Origin: Myxococcales bacterium
Lineage (GTDB): Bacteria; Myxococcota_A; Polyangia; Polyangiales; Ga0077539
Length of the DNA stretch: 64,000 nt
Assembly: GCA_030652255.1 (NCBI GenBank)
Contig: JAUSAZ010000012.1
Location: 269,049-333,048 of the forward strand
Direction: 5' to 3'
The position numbers and the translations under genes are program-made. Positions 7,740-16,300 of the stretch are shown in pieces. Every line of letters starts with the position of its first letter. Within the stretch, counting starts at the first letter, position 1. Under the pieces are notes generated by a model. The model searched no databases. It was not told the origin of the DNA and saw only the letters and a program-made list of their open reading frames with translations.

Positions 7740-9356
7740 ATGGTCGGTAATCAGATCGTCATCAACGTCGACATCGGCGAAACCCGGGTCGCCCTGATCG
7801 AGGGCGGCATCGTCACCGAGCTCCACATCGAGCGCCGCGGAGAGCGCAACGTCGTCGGCGACGTGTACCTCGGCAAGGTCACCCGGGTGCTCCCGGGCAT
7901 GAACGCCGCCTTCGTCGACATCGGCCTCGACCGCGCCGCCTTCCTCCACGTCGACGACGCCCTCTCGGAGTCGGAGTTTCGCACCCTCATGCCGGGTGAC
8001 GACGAGGAGGGCGACGAGGAGGGCGACGAGTCCAACGGCGACGACGGCGTCGGCACCGCCGAGGGCGCGCCCGAGGAGGACGCGCCAGCCCGCAAGCCCA
8101 GCAACGGCGGACAGCGCCGGAAGGACCCGCGGGCCCAGCGCGCGCCGCGGGTGAACAAGGGCATCCGCGAGGTGCTGAAGGAGGGCCAGGAGATCGTCGT
8201 GCAGGTCTCCAAGGGCCCCATCTCCACCAAGGGGGCGCGGGTCACGTCGCACGTCTCGCTGCCGGGCCGGTACGTCGTGTACATGCCGACGGTCGAGCAC
8301 ATCGGCGTCTCCAAGCGCATCGGCAACGAGAAGGAGCGGCGGCGCCTCCGGGAGGTCATCGAGTCGATGCGCCCGGAGAAGGGCGGGCTCATCGTGCGCA
8401 CCCTCTCCGAGGGGCTCACCAAGAAGCAGCTCAAGACCGACGTGGCCTACCTCGCCCACCTCTGGGCGGACATCTGTCACAAGCGCGAGGCCAGCAAGGG
8501 CCCGACGCTGCTGTACTCCGAGCTCGACGTGCACCTGCGCACGGTGCGCGACGTGTTCGGCCCGGAGGTCGACAAGATCGTCGTCGACGACAAGGACACG
8601 CACGGCCGCCTGGTGCGCTTCGTCGAGCAGTTCATGCCCGACCGGAAGGACGACGTCGAGCACTACGCCGGCGACGAGCCCGTGTTCGACGCGTACGGCA
8701 TCGAGGACGAGATCGGCCGCGCGCTCGCCCGGAAGGTTCCGCTGAAGTCCGGCGGGTACCTCATCATCGACCAGACCGAGGCGCTCTGCGCCGTCGACGT
8801 GAACACCGGGCGCTTCGTCGGGAAGAAGGACGTCGAGGAGACCGTCACCTCGACGAACATCGAGGCCGTCTCGGAGATCGCCTACCAGCTGCGCCTGCGC
8901 AACCTGGGCGGTCTCATCGTCATCGACTTCATCGACATGGACCGGATGCAGAACCGCGAGCGCGTCGAGCGCGCGCTGGTCGAGGCCCTCAAGAACGACA
9001 AGGCCAAGACCACCACGGTGCGCATCTCCGAGCTCGGGCTCGTCGAGATGACCCGCAAGCGCACGCGCGAGTCGCTGGGGCGCACGCTCTTCGAGCCGTG
9101 CTTCTACTGCGACGGCAACGGGCACACGTCGTCGAAGCTCACCGTGGCCTACGAGATACTCCGGCAGATTCGCCGGGAGCGCTCGGAGCTCAAGGGCTAC
9201 TCGATCACCATCAACGCGCACCCCGCGGTCGTCGACTGCCTCAAGCACGAGGCCCGCGAGGACCTCGAAGAGGCCCAGCGGCGGTACATGCGGCAGATCC
9301 TGGTGCAGGGGCGGCCCGAGTATCACATCGAACAGTTCGATCTCGTCGGCCAGTAG
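7740..9356 (+). CDS. rng: Ribonuclease E/G family endoribonuclease
   Basis: 538 residues, the RNase G length, with no RNase E degradosome tail. An S1 RNA-binding domain lies near the N-terminus ('GDVYLGKVTRVLPGMNAAFV'). The DNase I-like catalytic region carries 'DVNTGRF' (D353) and 'VIDFIDM' (D396 by spacing to E. coli D346), and the zinc-link CxxC is at C454/C457. An acidic then basic insertion of about 60 residues (about 82-140), starting 'DDEEGDEEGDES', interrupts the S1 domain. The enzyme processes rRNA and mRNA 5' ends. It follows carD by 103 bases and may be co-transcribed with it. Confidence 0.95.
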   Translation: MVGNQIVINVDIGETRVALIEGGIVTELHIERRGERNVVGDVYLGKVTRVLPGMNAAFVDIGLDRAAFLHVDDALSESEFRTLMPGDDEEGDEEGDESNGDDGVGTAEGAPEEDAPARKPSNGGQRRKDPRAQRAPRVNKGIREVLKEGQEIVVQVSKGPISTKGARVTSHVSLPGRYVVYMPTVEHIGVSKRIGNEKERRRLREVIESMRPEKGGLIVRTLSEGLTKKQLKTDVAYLAHLWADICHKREASKGPTLLYSELDVHLRTVRDVFGPEVDKIVVDDKDTHGRLVRFVEQFMPDRKDDVEHYAGDEPVFDAYGIEDEIGRALARKVPLKSGGYLIIDQTEALCAVDVNTGRFVGKKDVEETVTSTNIEAVSEIAYQLRLRNLGGLIVIDFIDMDRMQNRERVERALVEALKNDKAKTTTVRISELGLVEMTRKRTRESLGRTLFEPCFYCDGNGHTSSKLTVAYEILRQIRRERSELKGYSITINAHPAVVDCLKHEAREDLEEAQRRYMRQILVQGRPEYHIEQFDLVGQ

Positions 9357-9385
9357 GCGCGGCGGGCGCGGCGCGGAGTTCTCCC

Positions 9386-9712
9386 ATGAGCGATGACCAT
9401 CGACGCAGCGACGACCGGGTCACCATCAACCAGGAGTTCGAGTCCTTCGATGCGTTCATCGAGGAGTACGTGACCAACCTGTCGCGCACCGGGGCCTTCC
9501 TGAAGACCCGCTCGCCCCTCAGCGTCGGGACGAAGGTCAACCTCCGCTTCACCGTGCTCCACGACGAGATGGAGTTCATCGAAGGGGTCGGCGAGGTGGT
9601 GCGCGTGCAGGACGACCCGCCCGGCGTCGGGGTGGTGTTCTCCGAGCTGAGCCCGGCCTCGCAGGCCGTGCTCGACCGCCTCCTGGCGCAGCGCGACCAG
9701 CGGAGCACCTGA
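9386..9712 (+). CDS. PilZ domain protein
   Basis: 108 residues and nearly all PilZ fold. The start at 9386 has GGAG seven bases upstream; the longer open frame from 9098 lies inside the RNase gene. The sequence has a basic N-terminus 'DHRRSDDR', then 'TNLSRTGAFLKT', the D/N-x-S-x-x-G signature of c-di-GMP-binding PilZ proteins and of the short myxobacterial paralogue family TIGR02266. It probably acts as a c-di-GMP effector or a degenerate relative. Its stop overlaps the next start by one base (TGATG), so the two genes are translationally coupled. Confidence 0.88.
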   Translation: MSDDHRRSDDRVTINQEFESFDAFIEEYVTNLSRTGAFLKTRSPLSVGTKVNLRFTVLHDEMEFIEGVGEVVRVQDDPPGVGVVFSELSPASQAVLDRLLAQRDQRST

Positions 9713-10152
9713 TGAGCCTCTGGGACCGTCTGAGCGACGGCGTGCGCACCGCCCTCGACCGCCCCGCGGGAGGAACCCACGGCGCCCTCTCCGACCGGCT
9801 CAACCTCCGCGCGCTCTCCGACGAGGTGCTGCGCACCGAGCTGGAGCGCCGCCGTCGCGCCCGCGGCCGCCCTGCCCACGGCCGACCCGCCGCGGACGAC
9901 GAGCTCACCGCGATGGCCCAGGCCCGCCGCGATCGGATGCGCGGTCGCTCCGTCGCGAAGTGCTACGCCCTGCTCGAGCTGCCCGTCGGGTCGCCGCGCT
10001 CCGACGTGCAGCGGGCCTTCCGCACGATGCTCCGGCAGTACCACCCCGATCGGTACGTCGGCGACGTCGAGCAGCACGCCTCGGCGGTCGCCCTGGTGAC
10101 CTCGCTCGTCGAGGCCTACCTCGCGCTCCTCGCCCAGCACGACCGGCGCTGA
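9712..10152 (+). CDS. J-domain (DnaJ-like) protein
   Basis: 146 residues. The N-terminal half is basic and not recognised. The C-terminal half is a J domain with the HPD motif in 'LRQYHPDRYVGD', which stimulates the ATPase of a DnaK partner. It lacks the Gly/Phe and zinc-finger regions of full DnaJ, so it is a specialised type III J protein. Its coupling to the PilZ gene suggests a common function, but the client is unknown. It converges with the FHA gene; the 41 bases between them are only GC-rich alternating sequence. Confidence 0.85.
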   Translation: MSLWDRLSDGVRTALDRPAGGTHGALSDRLNLRALSDEVLRTELERRRRARGRPAHGRPAADDELTAMAQARRDRMRGRSVAKCYALLELPVGSPRSDVQRAFRTMLRQYHPDRYVGDVEQHASAVALVTSLVEAYLALLAQHDRR

Positions 10153-10193
10153 GCGCGGGCCGCGCGGCGGCGCGCGGCGGCGCGCGGGAGTGG

Positions 10194-11138
10194 TCAGTTC
10201 TCGACGCGCAGGTACTGCTTCGACATCAGCTTCGACAGCACCTCGCACACCTCGAGGTCGGTGTACGAGACGCGGTCGAGCGCCGTCTCGATGCGGCCGG
10301 TGTTGATCACGGCCTGGAGCACCGAGAGCTCCCGCTCGTCGAGGTCTTTCAGCGGCGGCTGGAGGGGGACCGCGAGGCTGAGGCGAGCGCCGATGGGCGG
10401 CAGCATGGAGAGCAGCCGGCGGCTCTCGTCGAGCTGTCGCATGCCCTCCATCAAGATGCCCTCCGTGGAGAGGTCGATCTCCTTGTCGAACTCGCGGTCG
10501 TCGGGCGGCTGCAGCTCGAAGAACCCGGTGTCCCACGCGAGCATCCGGTAGACGGCCTTGAGGGGCCCGATCTCCGCGCTGTCGTTGATGGACGCGTACG
10601 CGAGCTGGCCCTTGCGCAGGAACACCTTGCCCACGTAGGGGTCGCGCGTGATGACCAGCACGCCGCTCTTCTTGCTGGTGGCGAAGAGCTGGAGCAGGTC
10701 GACCAGCGGCACCTCGTCGATGGTGCCGCTCATGGTCTTCACGTTGGAGGTGCGCTGCGCCGCCGTCTGCATGCGGGCCCGCGCCTCGGCCTCGCGCGAC
10801 TCCCCGGAGCCGGCGAGCGCGTCGGTGAGCGCGACGCGCACGATGCTCGTGCCGATGAGCACCCGGTCGCCCTCCTTGAGCTTCGCGCGCTTCACCTTCT
10901 CGCCGTTGACGAAGGTGCCGTTGGTGCTCCCGAGGTCTTCGATGGAGAGCGAGTCGTGCGTGAAGCTGATCTTCGCGTGACGGCGCGACACCATGTCCTC
11001 GACCAGCACCACGTCGAGTTCGTTGGAGCGGCCGATGATGATCTCCCGGTCGGCCGCCACCGGAAACTCGCCGCCCTGGTATTTCCCCGAGATGAACTTC
11101 AGGAGGTATTGCTTCTTCGAAGCTTCGACAGGGGGCAT
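10194..11138 (-). CDS. FHA domain plus PATAN (DUF4388) signalling protein
   Basis: 314 residues. The FHA domain (about 25-100) has the phosphothreonine-binding signature 'IIIGRSNELDVVL', then 'VSRRHAKI' and 'DLGSTNGTFVNG'. A linker leads to a PATAN/DUF4388 domain (about 135-235, 'MSGTIDEVPLVDLLQLF'), common in myxobacterial and cyanobacterial two-component proteins, and the tail looks like a winged helix. It should dock to Thr-phosphorylated partners and pass the signal on. Two Ser/Thr kinases lie within the window (12.0 and 34 kb) and the first is a plausible partner by proximity only. There is no transmembrane segment. Confidence 0.9.
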   Translation of the reverse strand: MPPVEASKKQYLLKFISGKYQGGEFPVAADREIIIGRSNELDVVLVEDMVSRRHAKISFTHDSLSIEDLGSTNGTFVNGEKVKRAKLKEGDRVLIGTSIVRVALTDALAGSGESREAEARARMQTAAQRTSNVKTMSGTIDEVPLVDLLQLFATSKKSGVLVITRDPYVGKVFLRKGQLAYASINDSAEIGPLKAVYRMLAWDTGFFELQPPDDREFDKEIDLSTEGILMEGMRQLDESRRLLSMLPPIGARLSLAVPLQPPLKDLDERELSVLQAVINTGRIETALDRVSYTDLEVCEVLSKLMSKQYLRVEN

Positions 11139-11157
11139 CGCTGGGGGCCTTCGGCGC

Positions 11158-11187
11158 AGTCTAGGTAACCGGCGCCGAGGGGGTCAA
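11158..11187 (-). promoter_or_regulatory. Promoter candidate of the FHA-PATAN gene
   Basis: On the minus strand TTGACC (11187-11182), an 18-base spacer and TAGACT (11163-11158), very close to the ATG at 11138. It diverges from the promoter at 11211. Confidence 0.45.
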
Positions 11188-11210
11188 GACAACTCTACGG
11201 GCGCCGCGGA

Positions 11211-11239
11211 TTGACACCCCGGGGGTGCGCGGATAGGTT
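11211..11239 (+). promoter_or_regulatory. Sigma-70 promoter of the 38-residue basic protein gene
   Basis: A perfect TTGACA (11211-11216), exactly 17 bases, then TAGGTT (11234-11239). The start site would be near 11246, about 53 bases before ATG 11299. It is one of the best promoter matches in the window. Confidence 0.6.
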
Positions 11240-11298
11240 CCGCCGCCCTGAACCACCGCCGCCCGACTTCACGGGCCGCTTATCGAGAGAGAGTCGCG

Positions 11299-11415
11299 AT
11301 GTACCTCGCCAGCAAGAAGGTCAAGCAGCACAAGGTCCGCAACGTCAGCGCCCGCTACCGCGCGAAGCTCAAGCGCAAGGCGACCAAGCGCTACAACACC
11401 ATCATGGTGCGCTGA
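11299..11415 (+). CDS. Small, highly basic protein of 38 residues
   Basis: The reading frame runs from ATG 11299, behind a GAGAGAGAG ribosome-binding site, to TGA 11413-11415. It begins MYLASKKVKQHKVRNVSARY and ends RYNTIMVR; about 14 of 38 residues are Lys or Arg. I do not recognise the family. Size and charge resemble small ribosomal or ribosome-associated proteins such as the COX24/AURKAIP1-like bS22 group, but the motif is not an obvious match. Its own promoter with perfect TTGACA and a good ribosome-binding site argue that it is a real expressed gene. It is isolated between two minus-strand signalling genes. Confidence 0.65.
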   Translation: MYLASKKVKQHKVRNVSARYRAKLKRKATKRYNTIMVR

Positions 11416-11428
11416 CCCGACCCCCCCC

Positions 11429-11938
11429 TCAGCGGCGATAGCCGAGGTTCTGGTCGATCGCCGACGAGAGGAACCCGGCGATCATCCCGTCCGCCACCCG
11501 CAGCCTCCGCGCCATCTCCCGCGCGATGTTCAACACCACCAGCAGGTAGGACTTCATGTCCCGGCGATAGAGCCGGTCGAGGTCTTCCGTGGTCACCACC
11601 AGCAGGATCGACGGCGCCAGCGCGCGCACCGTCGCCGAGCGCGGCTGCGGGTCGACGATGGACATCTCGCCCACCCAATTGCCCGGGCCCAGCAGCGCCA
11701 CGCGCCCTTCGGTGCCGTTGACCGAGTGCCGCACCACCTCCAGCTCGCCGGAGAGCACCACGAACATCTCCCGCGCGTGGTCGCCCTCCTTCATCACCAG
11801 GGCGCCAGGGTCGAAGAGCGAGGCGCGGAGCTCGCGCGTCAGCAGGTCGAGGGACTCGTCGTCGAGCCCGCCGAACAAGCCGATGTCACGGAGCTGCTCT
11901 CGCCGCACAAGCGGTCTCGGTGTCACGGTGTCTGTCAC
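11429..11938 (-). CDS. Cyclic nucleotide-binding domain protein (Crp-like sensor, no HTH)
   Basis: 169 residues from a GTG start. It has one cNMP-binding beta-barrel (about 18-135), with 'GLFGGLDDESLDLLTREL', 'LVMKEGDHAREMFVVLSGEL' and the phosphate-binding-cassette region 'GNWVGEMSIVDPQPRSATV'. After the long C-helix there is no helix-turn-helix, so it is not a DNA-binding Crp/Fnr protein. It is probably a stand-alone cyclic-nucleotide sensor acting on a partner protein. It is divergent from the kinase at 12007 with only 68 bases between the starts, so the two are probably regulated together. Confidence 0.88.
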   Translation of the reverse strand: MTDTVTPRPLVRREQLRDIGLFGGLDDESLDLLTRELRASLFDPGALVMKEGDHAREMFVVLSGELEVVRHSVNGTEGRVALLGPGNWVGEMSIVDPQPRSATVRALAPSILLVVTTEDLDRLYRRDMKSYLLVVLNIAREMARRLRVADGMIAGFLSSAIDQNLGYRR

Positions 11939-12006
11939 GGGCGAAGTCTAGTTCAACAAGGGCGTCCGGCGCGACCGCCACTCCGGTACAATCCGCGCGA
12001 GGTGAG

Positions 12007-13365
12007 TTGAGCGCGCGAGACCTGCCCCGATCGTTCGGTGCATACGAGATCGTGCGGAGGATCGCCGGCGGCGGCGCGGCGGAGGTGTTCCTCGCGCGGG
12101 CGCGCTCGGTGGCGGGCTTCGAGAAGCACGTCGCGCTCAAGATGGTGCACGCGCGCCTCGCCAACGACCCCGACGCCACCCGCCGGCTCATCGACGAGGC
12201 CCGGCTCACCTCGCGGCTGCGCCACCGCAACATCGTGCAGGTCATCGACCTCGGCGAGTTCGAGGGCCGGCACTACATCGCGATGGAGTACGTCGACGGC
12301 ATCGACCTCGCGAAGCTCATCGATCGGCTCAAGCCCCTGCACGCCCTGCCGTCGCCGAAGGTCGCGTCGTTCATCACCCGGGAGCTCTGCGAGGGCCTCG
12401 AGCACGCGCACCGCGCCACGGACGCCGAAGAGCGCCCCCTTCGCATCGTGCACCGCGACGTGTCGCCCTCCAACGTGCTGCTCTCCTACGACGGCGAGGT
12501 GAAGCTCGCGGACTTCGGGCTCGCGCGCTCGACGGACCGTGCGTCGTCCACCCAGGCCGGGGTCATCAAGGGCAAGTACCCGTACCTCTCCCCCGAGCAG
12601 GTGCGTGGCCACGCCGTCGACGCCCGCAGCGACGTCTTCGCCGCCGCCGCCGTGCTCTACGAGCTCGCGCTGGGACAGCCGCCCTTCCCCGACGCGCCCC
12701 TGCCGCTGCTGCTCGAGCGCATCAGCCGCGGGCTCATCGAAGACCCCGCGCGGGTGCGACCGGGGCTGCCCGAGTCGTTCCTGGCGATGCTCCGGCGGGG
12801 GCTGCACCCCGACCCCGCGCTGCGCTACCAGTCCGCGCGCGACTTCGGCGAGGCGCTCTCGGCCTTCATCTTCACCGAGGGACCGCCCCCGGAGCAGGAG
12901 CTCGTGCGGCTCATCGAGCTCGTCGCCGAGACCCGGCACCACCAGATGTCCCCGCTCGCGGCCAACCTCCCGACGCAGCTCTCCGACGAGGTCACCCGCA
13001 TCGAGCCCTTCGCCAACATCCGCGCGCGCTTCGCCAGCGGCATCCGCGCCCCGGCGCAGCCCCCGTCCGATCAGCCCCCGGCGCCGCCGCCCCCGGAGGC
13101 CCTCTTGGCCTTCTTCGATGATCCCGCCCCGGAGCCTCCGGCGCCCGTCATCGCCGCCCCGGAGCCCGCGCCCGTCGCTGCGCCGGTGCCCGCGCCCGTC
13201 GCGGCGCCGCCCGCGGTGGAGCGGCCGTCCTACGTGGCGCCCGCCCGCTACGCCCCGCTCACGCCGCCCCCCCCGTCGCCCTCGCGGCGCCGGCCGTGGC
13301 TCGCGCTCGTCGCCCTCTCCGTCGCCGCGCTCACGCTGGCGGGCTGGCTGCTGCGCGCTCTCTAG
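12007..13365 (+). CDS. Ser/Thr protein kinase, tail-anchored, with HRDVSPSN catalytic loop
   Basis: 452 residues from a TTG start behind GAGGTGA. An ATG at 11920 would overlap the divergent gene, and the kinase fold begins immediately at 'SFGAYEIVRRIAGGG'. The VAxK lysine is K45, HRD is 149-151 and DFG begins at D169, so it should be active. The usual HRDxKPxN lysine is Ser153 (HRDVSPSN), a variant I associate with myxobacterial kinases. A Pro/Ala-rich linker leads to one transmembrane helix at the very C-terminus (about 427-450), so the kinase domain is cytoplasmic. A TACAAT at 11987-11992 may be its -10. Its TAG stop shares a CTAG palindrome with the smc stop. Confidence 0.9.
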   Translation: MSARDLPRSFGAYEIVRRIAGGGAAEVFLARARSVAGFEKHVALKMVHARLANDPDATRRLIDEARLTSRLRHRNIVQVIDLGEFEGRHYIAMEYVDGIDLAKLIDRLKPLHALPSPKVASFITRELCEGLEHAHRATDAEERPLRIVHRDVSPSNVLLSYDGEVKLADFGLARSTDRASSTQAGVIKGKYPYLSPEQVRGHAVDARSDVFAAAAVLYELALGQPPFPDAPLPLLLERISRGLIEDPARVRPGLPESFLAMLRRGLHPDPALRYQSARDFGEALSAFIFTEGPPPEQELVRLIELVAETRHHQMSPLAANLPTQLSDEVTRIEPFANIRARFASGIRAPAQPPSDQPPAPPPPEALLAFFDDPAPEPPAPVIAAPEPAPVAAPVPAPVAAPPAVERPSYVAPARYAPLTPPPPSPSRRRPWLALVALSVAALTLAGWLLRAL

Positions 13366-16300
13366 GCGACCGCGCTCGGCGCGGGGCGCTCCTCGTCCTT
13401 GCGGAGCTTCACGCTCACCAGCTTGGAGACGCCGGGCTCCTGCATCGTCACGCCGTAGAGCACGTCGGCCATCGACATGGTGCGCTTGTTGTGGGTGATG
13501 AGGATGAACTGCGAGTGCGTCGTGAGGTCGCGCACGAGGTCGACGAGGCGGATGACGTTGGACTCGTCGAGGGCGGCCTCGACCTCGTCGAGCAGGCAGA
13601 AGGGCGACGGGCGGTGCAGGAAGAGCGCGAAGAGCAGCGTGACCGCCGTGAGCGTCTTCTCGCCGCCGGACATCGCCTCCAGGTTGATGAGCTTCTTGCC
13701 CGGGGGCTGCGCGACGATCTCCACGCCGGTCTCCAGCAGGTCGCCGTCGTCGGTGAGCTGGAGCATCCCCTTGCCGCCGCGAAACAGCCGCGGGAACAGC
13801 TCCTGGAAGTGCGCGTTGACCGCGTCGAAGGTCTCGCGGAAGCGTCGGCGCGACTCCTTGTTCATCGCGCCGATGGCCTCCTCGAGCTGCGCCACCGCGC
13901 GGTCGATGTCGGCCTTCTGGTCGCGGAAGAAGGTCTGGCGCTTCTCCTGCGCGGCGTACTCCTCGATGGCCGTGAGGTTGACGTCGCCGAGGCGCTCGAT
14001 GGTGCGCGCCAGCTCGGTCTGCCGCGCCTTGTCGGCCTCCGTCGGCGCCGGGTGCTCGGCGAAGCGCGCGACCTCGGAGGGCAGCGCCACCTGGTGCTTC
14101 TCCGCGACGGAGGTCACCAGGTGCTCGATGGCCAGCGCCTCCTCGCGCGCCCGCAGCTCCAGCGCCGAGGCCTCGCGCGTGAGGGCCTCCTTGCGCGCGC
14201 GGATCTCCCGCAGCCGCCCCTCCACCTGCGCCAGCGCCTCGCGCCCCGCCTCGTAGGCCAGCCGCGCGGACTGCGCCGTGTCGCGCCGGCCCACCGCCTC
14301 CGTCGCGGCCAGCGTCGAGGCCTCGATGAGCCCCGCCTCGCGCGTCACCGCCCCGCGCTCGGACTCGCCCAGCGCATCGAGCTCGGTGCGCAGCCGCTCG
14401 CCGCGCGTGCGCAGCTCGTCCACCGAGCGCTCGAGCCGGTGCACCGCGTTGCGCGCCGCGTTGGCCCGCTCGCGCGCCCGCGCCGCCACCACCTTCGCGT
14501 CCGTGGCCCGGCTCGTCGCGCGGTCGACCTCCGAGCGCCACGCCGTGCCCTCGGCCTCGCCCGACATCAAGCCCTCGCGCGCCCGGTCGCGCCGGGCCGT
14601 CGCCTCGGCGATCGATCGGTCGAGCGACAGGTCCTCCTGCAGCGCGTCGGCCACGGCCTTGTCACAGGACGCCAGCTCCGCGGCGAGCGCGTTGAGCCGC
14701 AGCCTCCCCTGCGCGAGCTCGGCCTCGTGCGCCTTCGCGTCCCGCTCGGCCATCACCAGCGACAGCTCCTGCGCGTGCAGGTCGGCCTTCGCCGCCTCCA
14801 GCGCCTCGGCCGCGGTGCGCACCCTCGCCTTCGCAGCGTCGAGGGCCTCGGTGCGCTCGGCCACCTGGTCGTCGAGCGCCTCCACCCGGGGCTCCAGCGT
14901 CCGGACCTCGGCCTGCGTCGCCAGCAGGCCCGCGCCCGCCGCCTCGGGGACGCCGCCCACCACGCGGCCGCCGGGCTCCAGCAGCTCGCCGGTCGCCGTC
15001 ACGTAGCGCCACGCGCCCGGCGTCTCTCGCGCGCACCGCAGGCCCGACGCCAGCGAGTCGACCACCACCACCCCGCGCAGCGCCGAGCGCACCGCGTCGG
15101 GCAGACCGTCGGGCTCGCTCACCTGGTCGAGCAGGAGACCGAGCACCCCGTCGCCGCGCGGGGGCGCCCCGAGCGGGGCCTCGGCGAGGGAGTGCTCGGC
15201 GGAGGCGGGCACCACGGCCGCGCGGCCCTTCTTGGTGGTCTTGAGCGACTCCAGCAGGCGCAGGCCGTCGTCGACGGTGGCCACCAGCACGTCCTGCCAG
15301 CGATCGGCCAGCGCGGCGGCGAGCGCCTTGGACCACCGCTCGTCGGCCGCGATGTGGTCCGCCGCGAGGCCCCGCACCGCCGCGTCCTTCCCGTCGAGGA
15401 GCGCGCGCACCCCCTGCCCCACGCCCTCGTGGCGCCTGGCCACCTCGCGCAGGGCCGTCAGCCGCGCGGCCACCCGCTCGCGCTCACGGCGCGTCTCGGT
15501 GAGCGCCTGCTCGGCCCCGTCGCGCGAGGCCCGCGCAGGCCCCTGCTCGGCCTCCAGCGCCACCCGCCGCGCCGCCATGGCCTCGCGCTCGGCCTTCAGC
15601 CGGTCGCGCGTCTCGTTGGCCGTCGCGCCCTCGCGCTCGATCTCCCCGATGCGCCGCTCGATGGACCGCGCCTCGCCGCGCAGCCGCGCCGAGCGCTCCT
15701 CGGCCTCTCGCAGCCGCCGCGCCACGCCCGCCCGCGTGGCCTCCGCCGTCGCCAGCGCCTTCTCCGCCTGGAGCGACGACTCCCGGTGCCCGCGCAGCTC
15801 GGCGTCGACCGCGGCCAGGTGGTCGCGCACCTCGCGCAGGCGCTCCTCGGCGATGGCGAGGCGTTCGATCTCCTCGGCCTCCGAGGCCGCGACGGCGTCG
15901 AGCTCGCGGGCCAGCGCGTCGCGCTCCGTCGCCAGCGTCAGGTTGCTCGCCTCGACCTCCAGGAGCTCCCGCCGCGCGTCGACCTCGCGGCGCTGCCCGG
16001 CGGCCCGCTGGTCGCGCACCCGCTGGAGCTCGGACTCCACCCGGCGCACTTCGTTGTCCGCCGCGAAGGCCTGGCCCTGCGCCCGCTCGAGCGCCGTCTC
16101 GGCGGTGAACACCTGCGCCCGCAGACCCTCGCCCTCGGCCTCGACGCGCACGAGGGCGGCCTGCGTTCCTTCGAGCTTCGCGCTGGCGGTGGTGTGCGCG
16201 AGCCGCGTGGCTTCACCCTGGGTGCTCAGGGCCGTGAAGCGGTGGCTCGCCAGGTAGAGTTCGAGCTCCCGCTGCTCGGTCTTGAGCTGGCGGTAGCGCT

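Noticed and set aside
10153-10193. Intrinsic terminator between the J-domain and FHA genes
   Set aside because: The sequence is alternating GC with many weak pairings but no defined stem-loop and T run.
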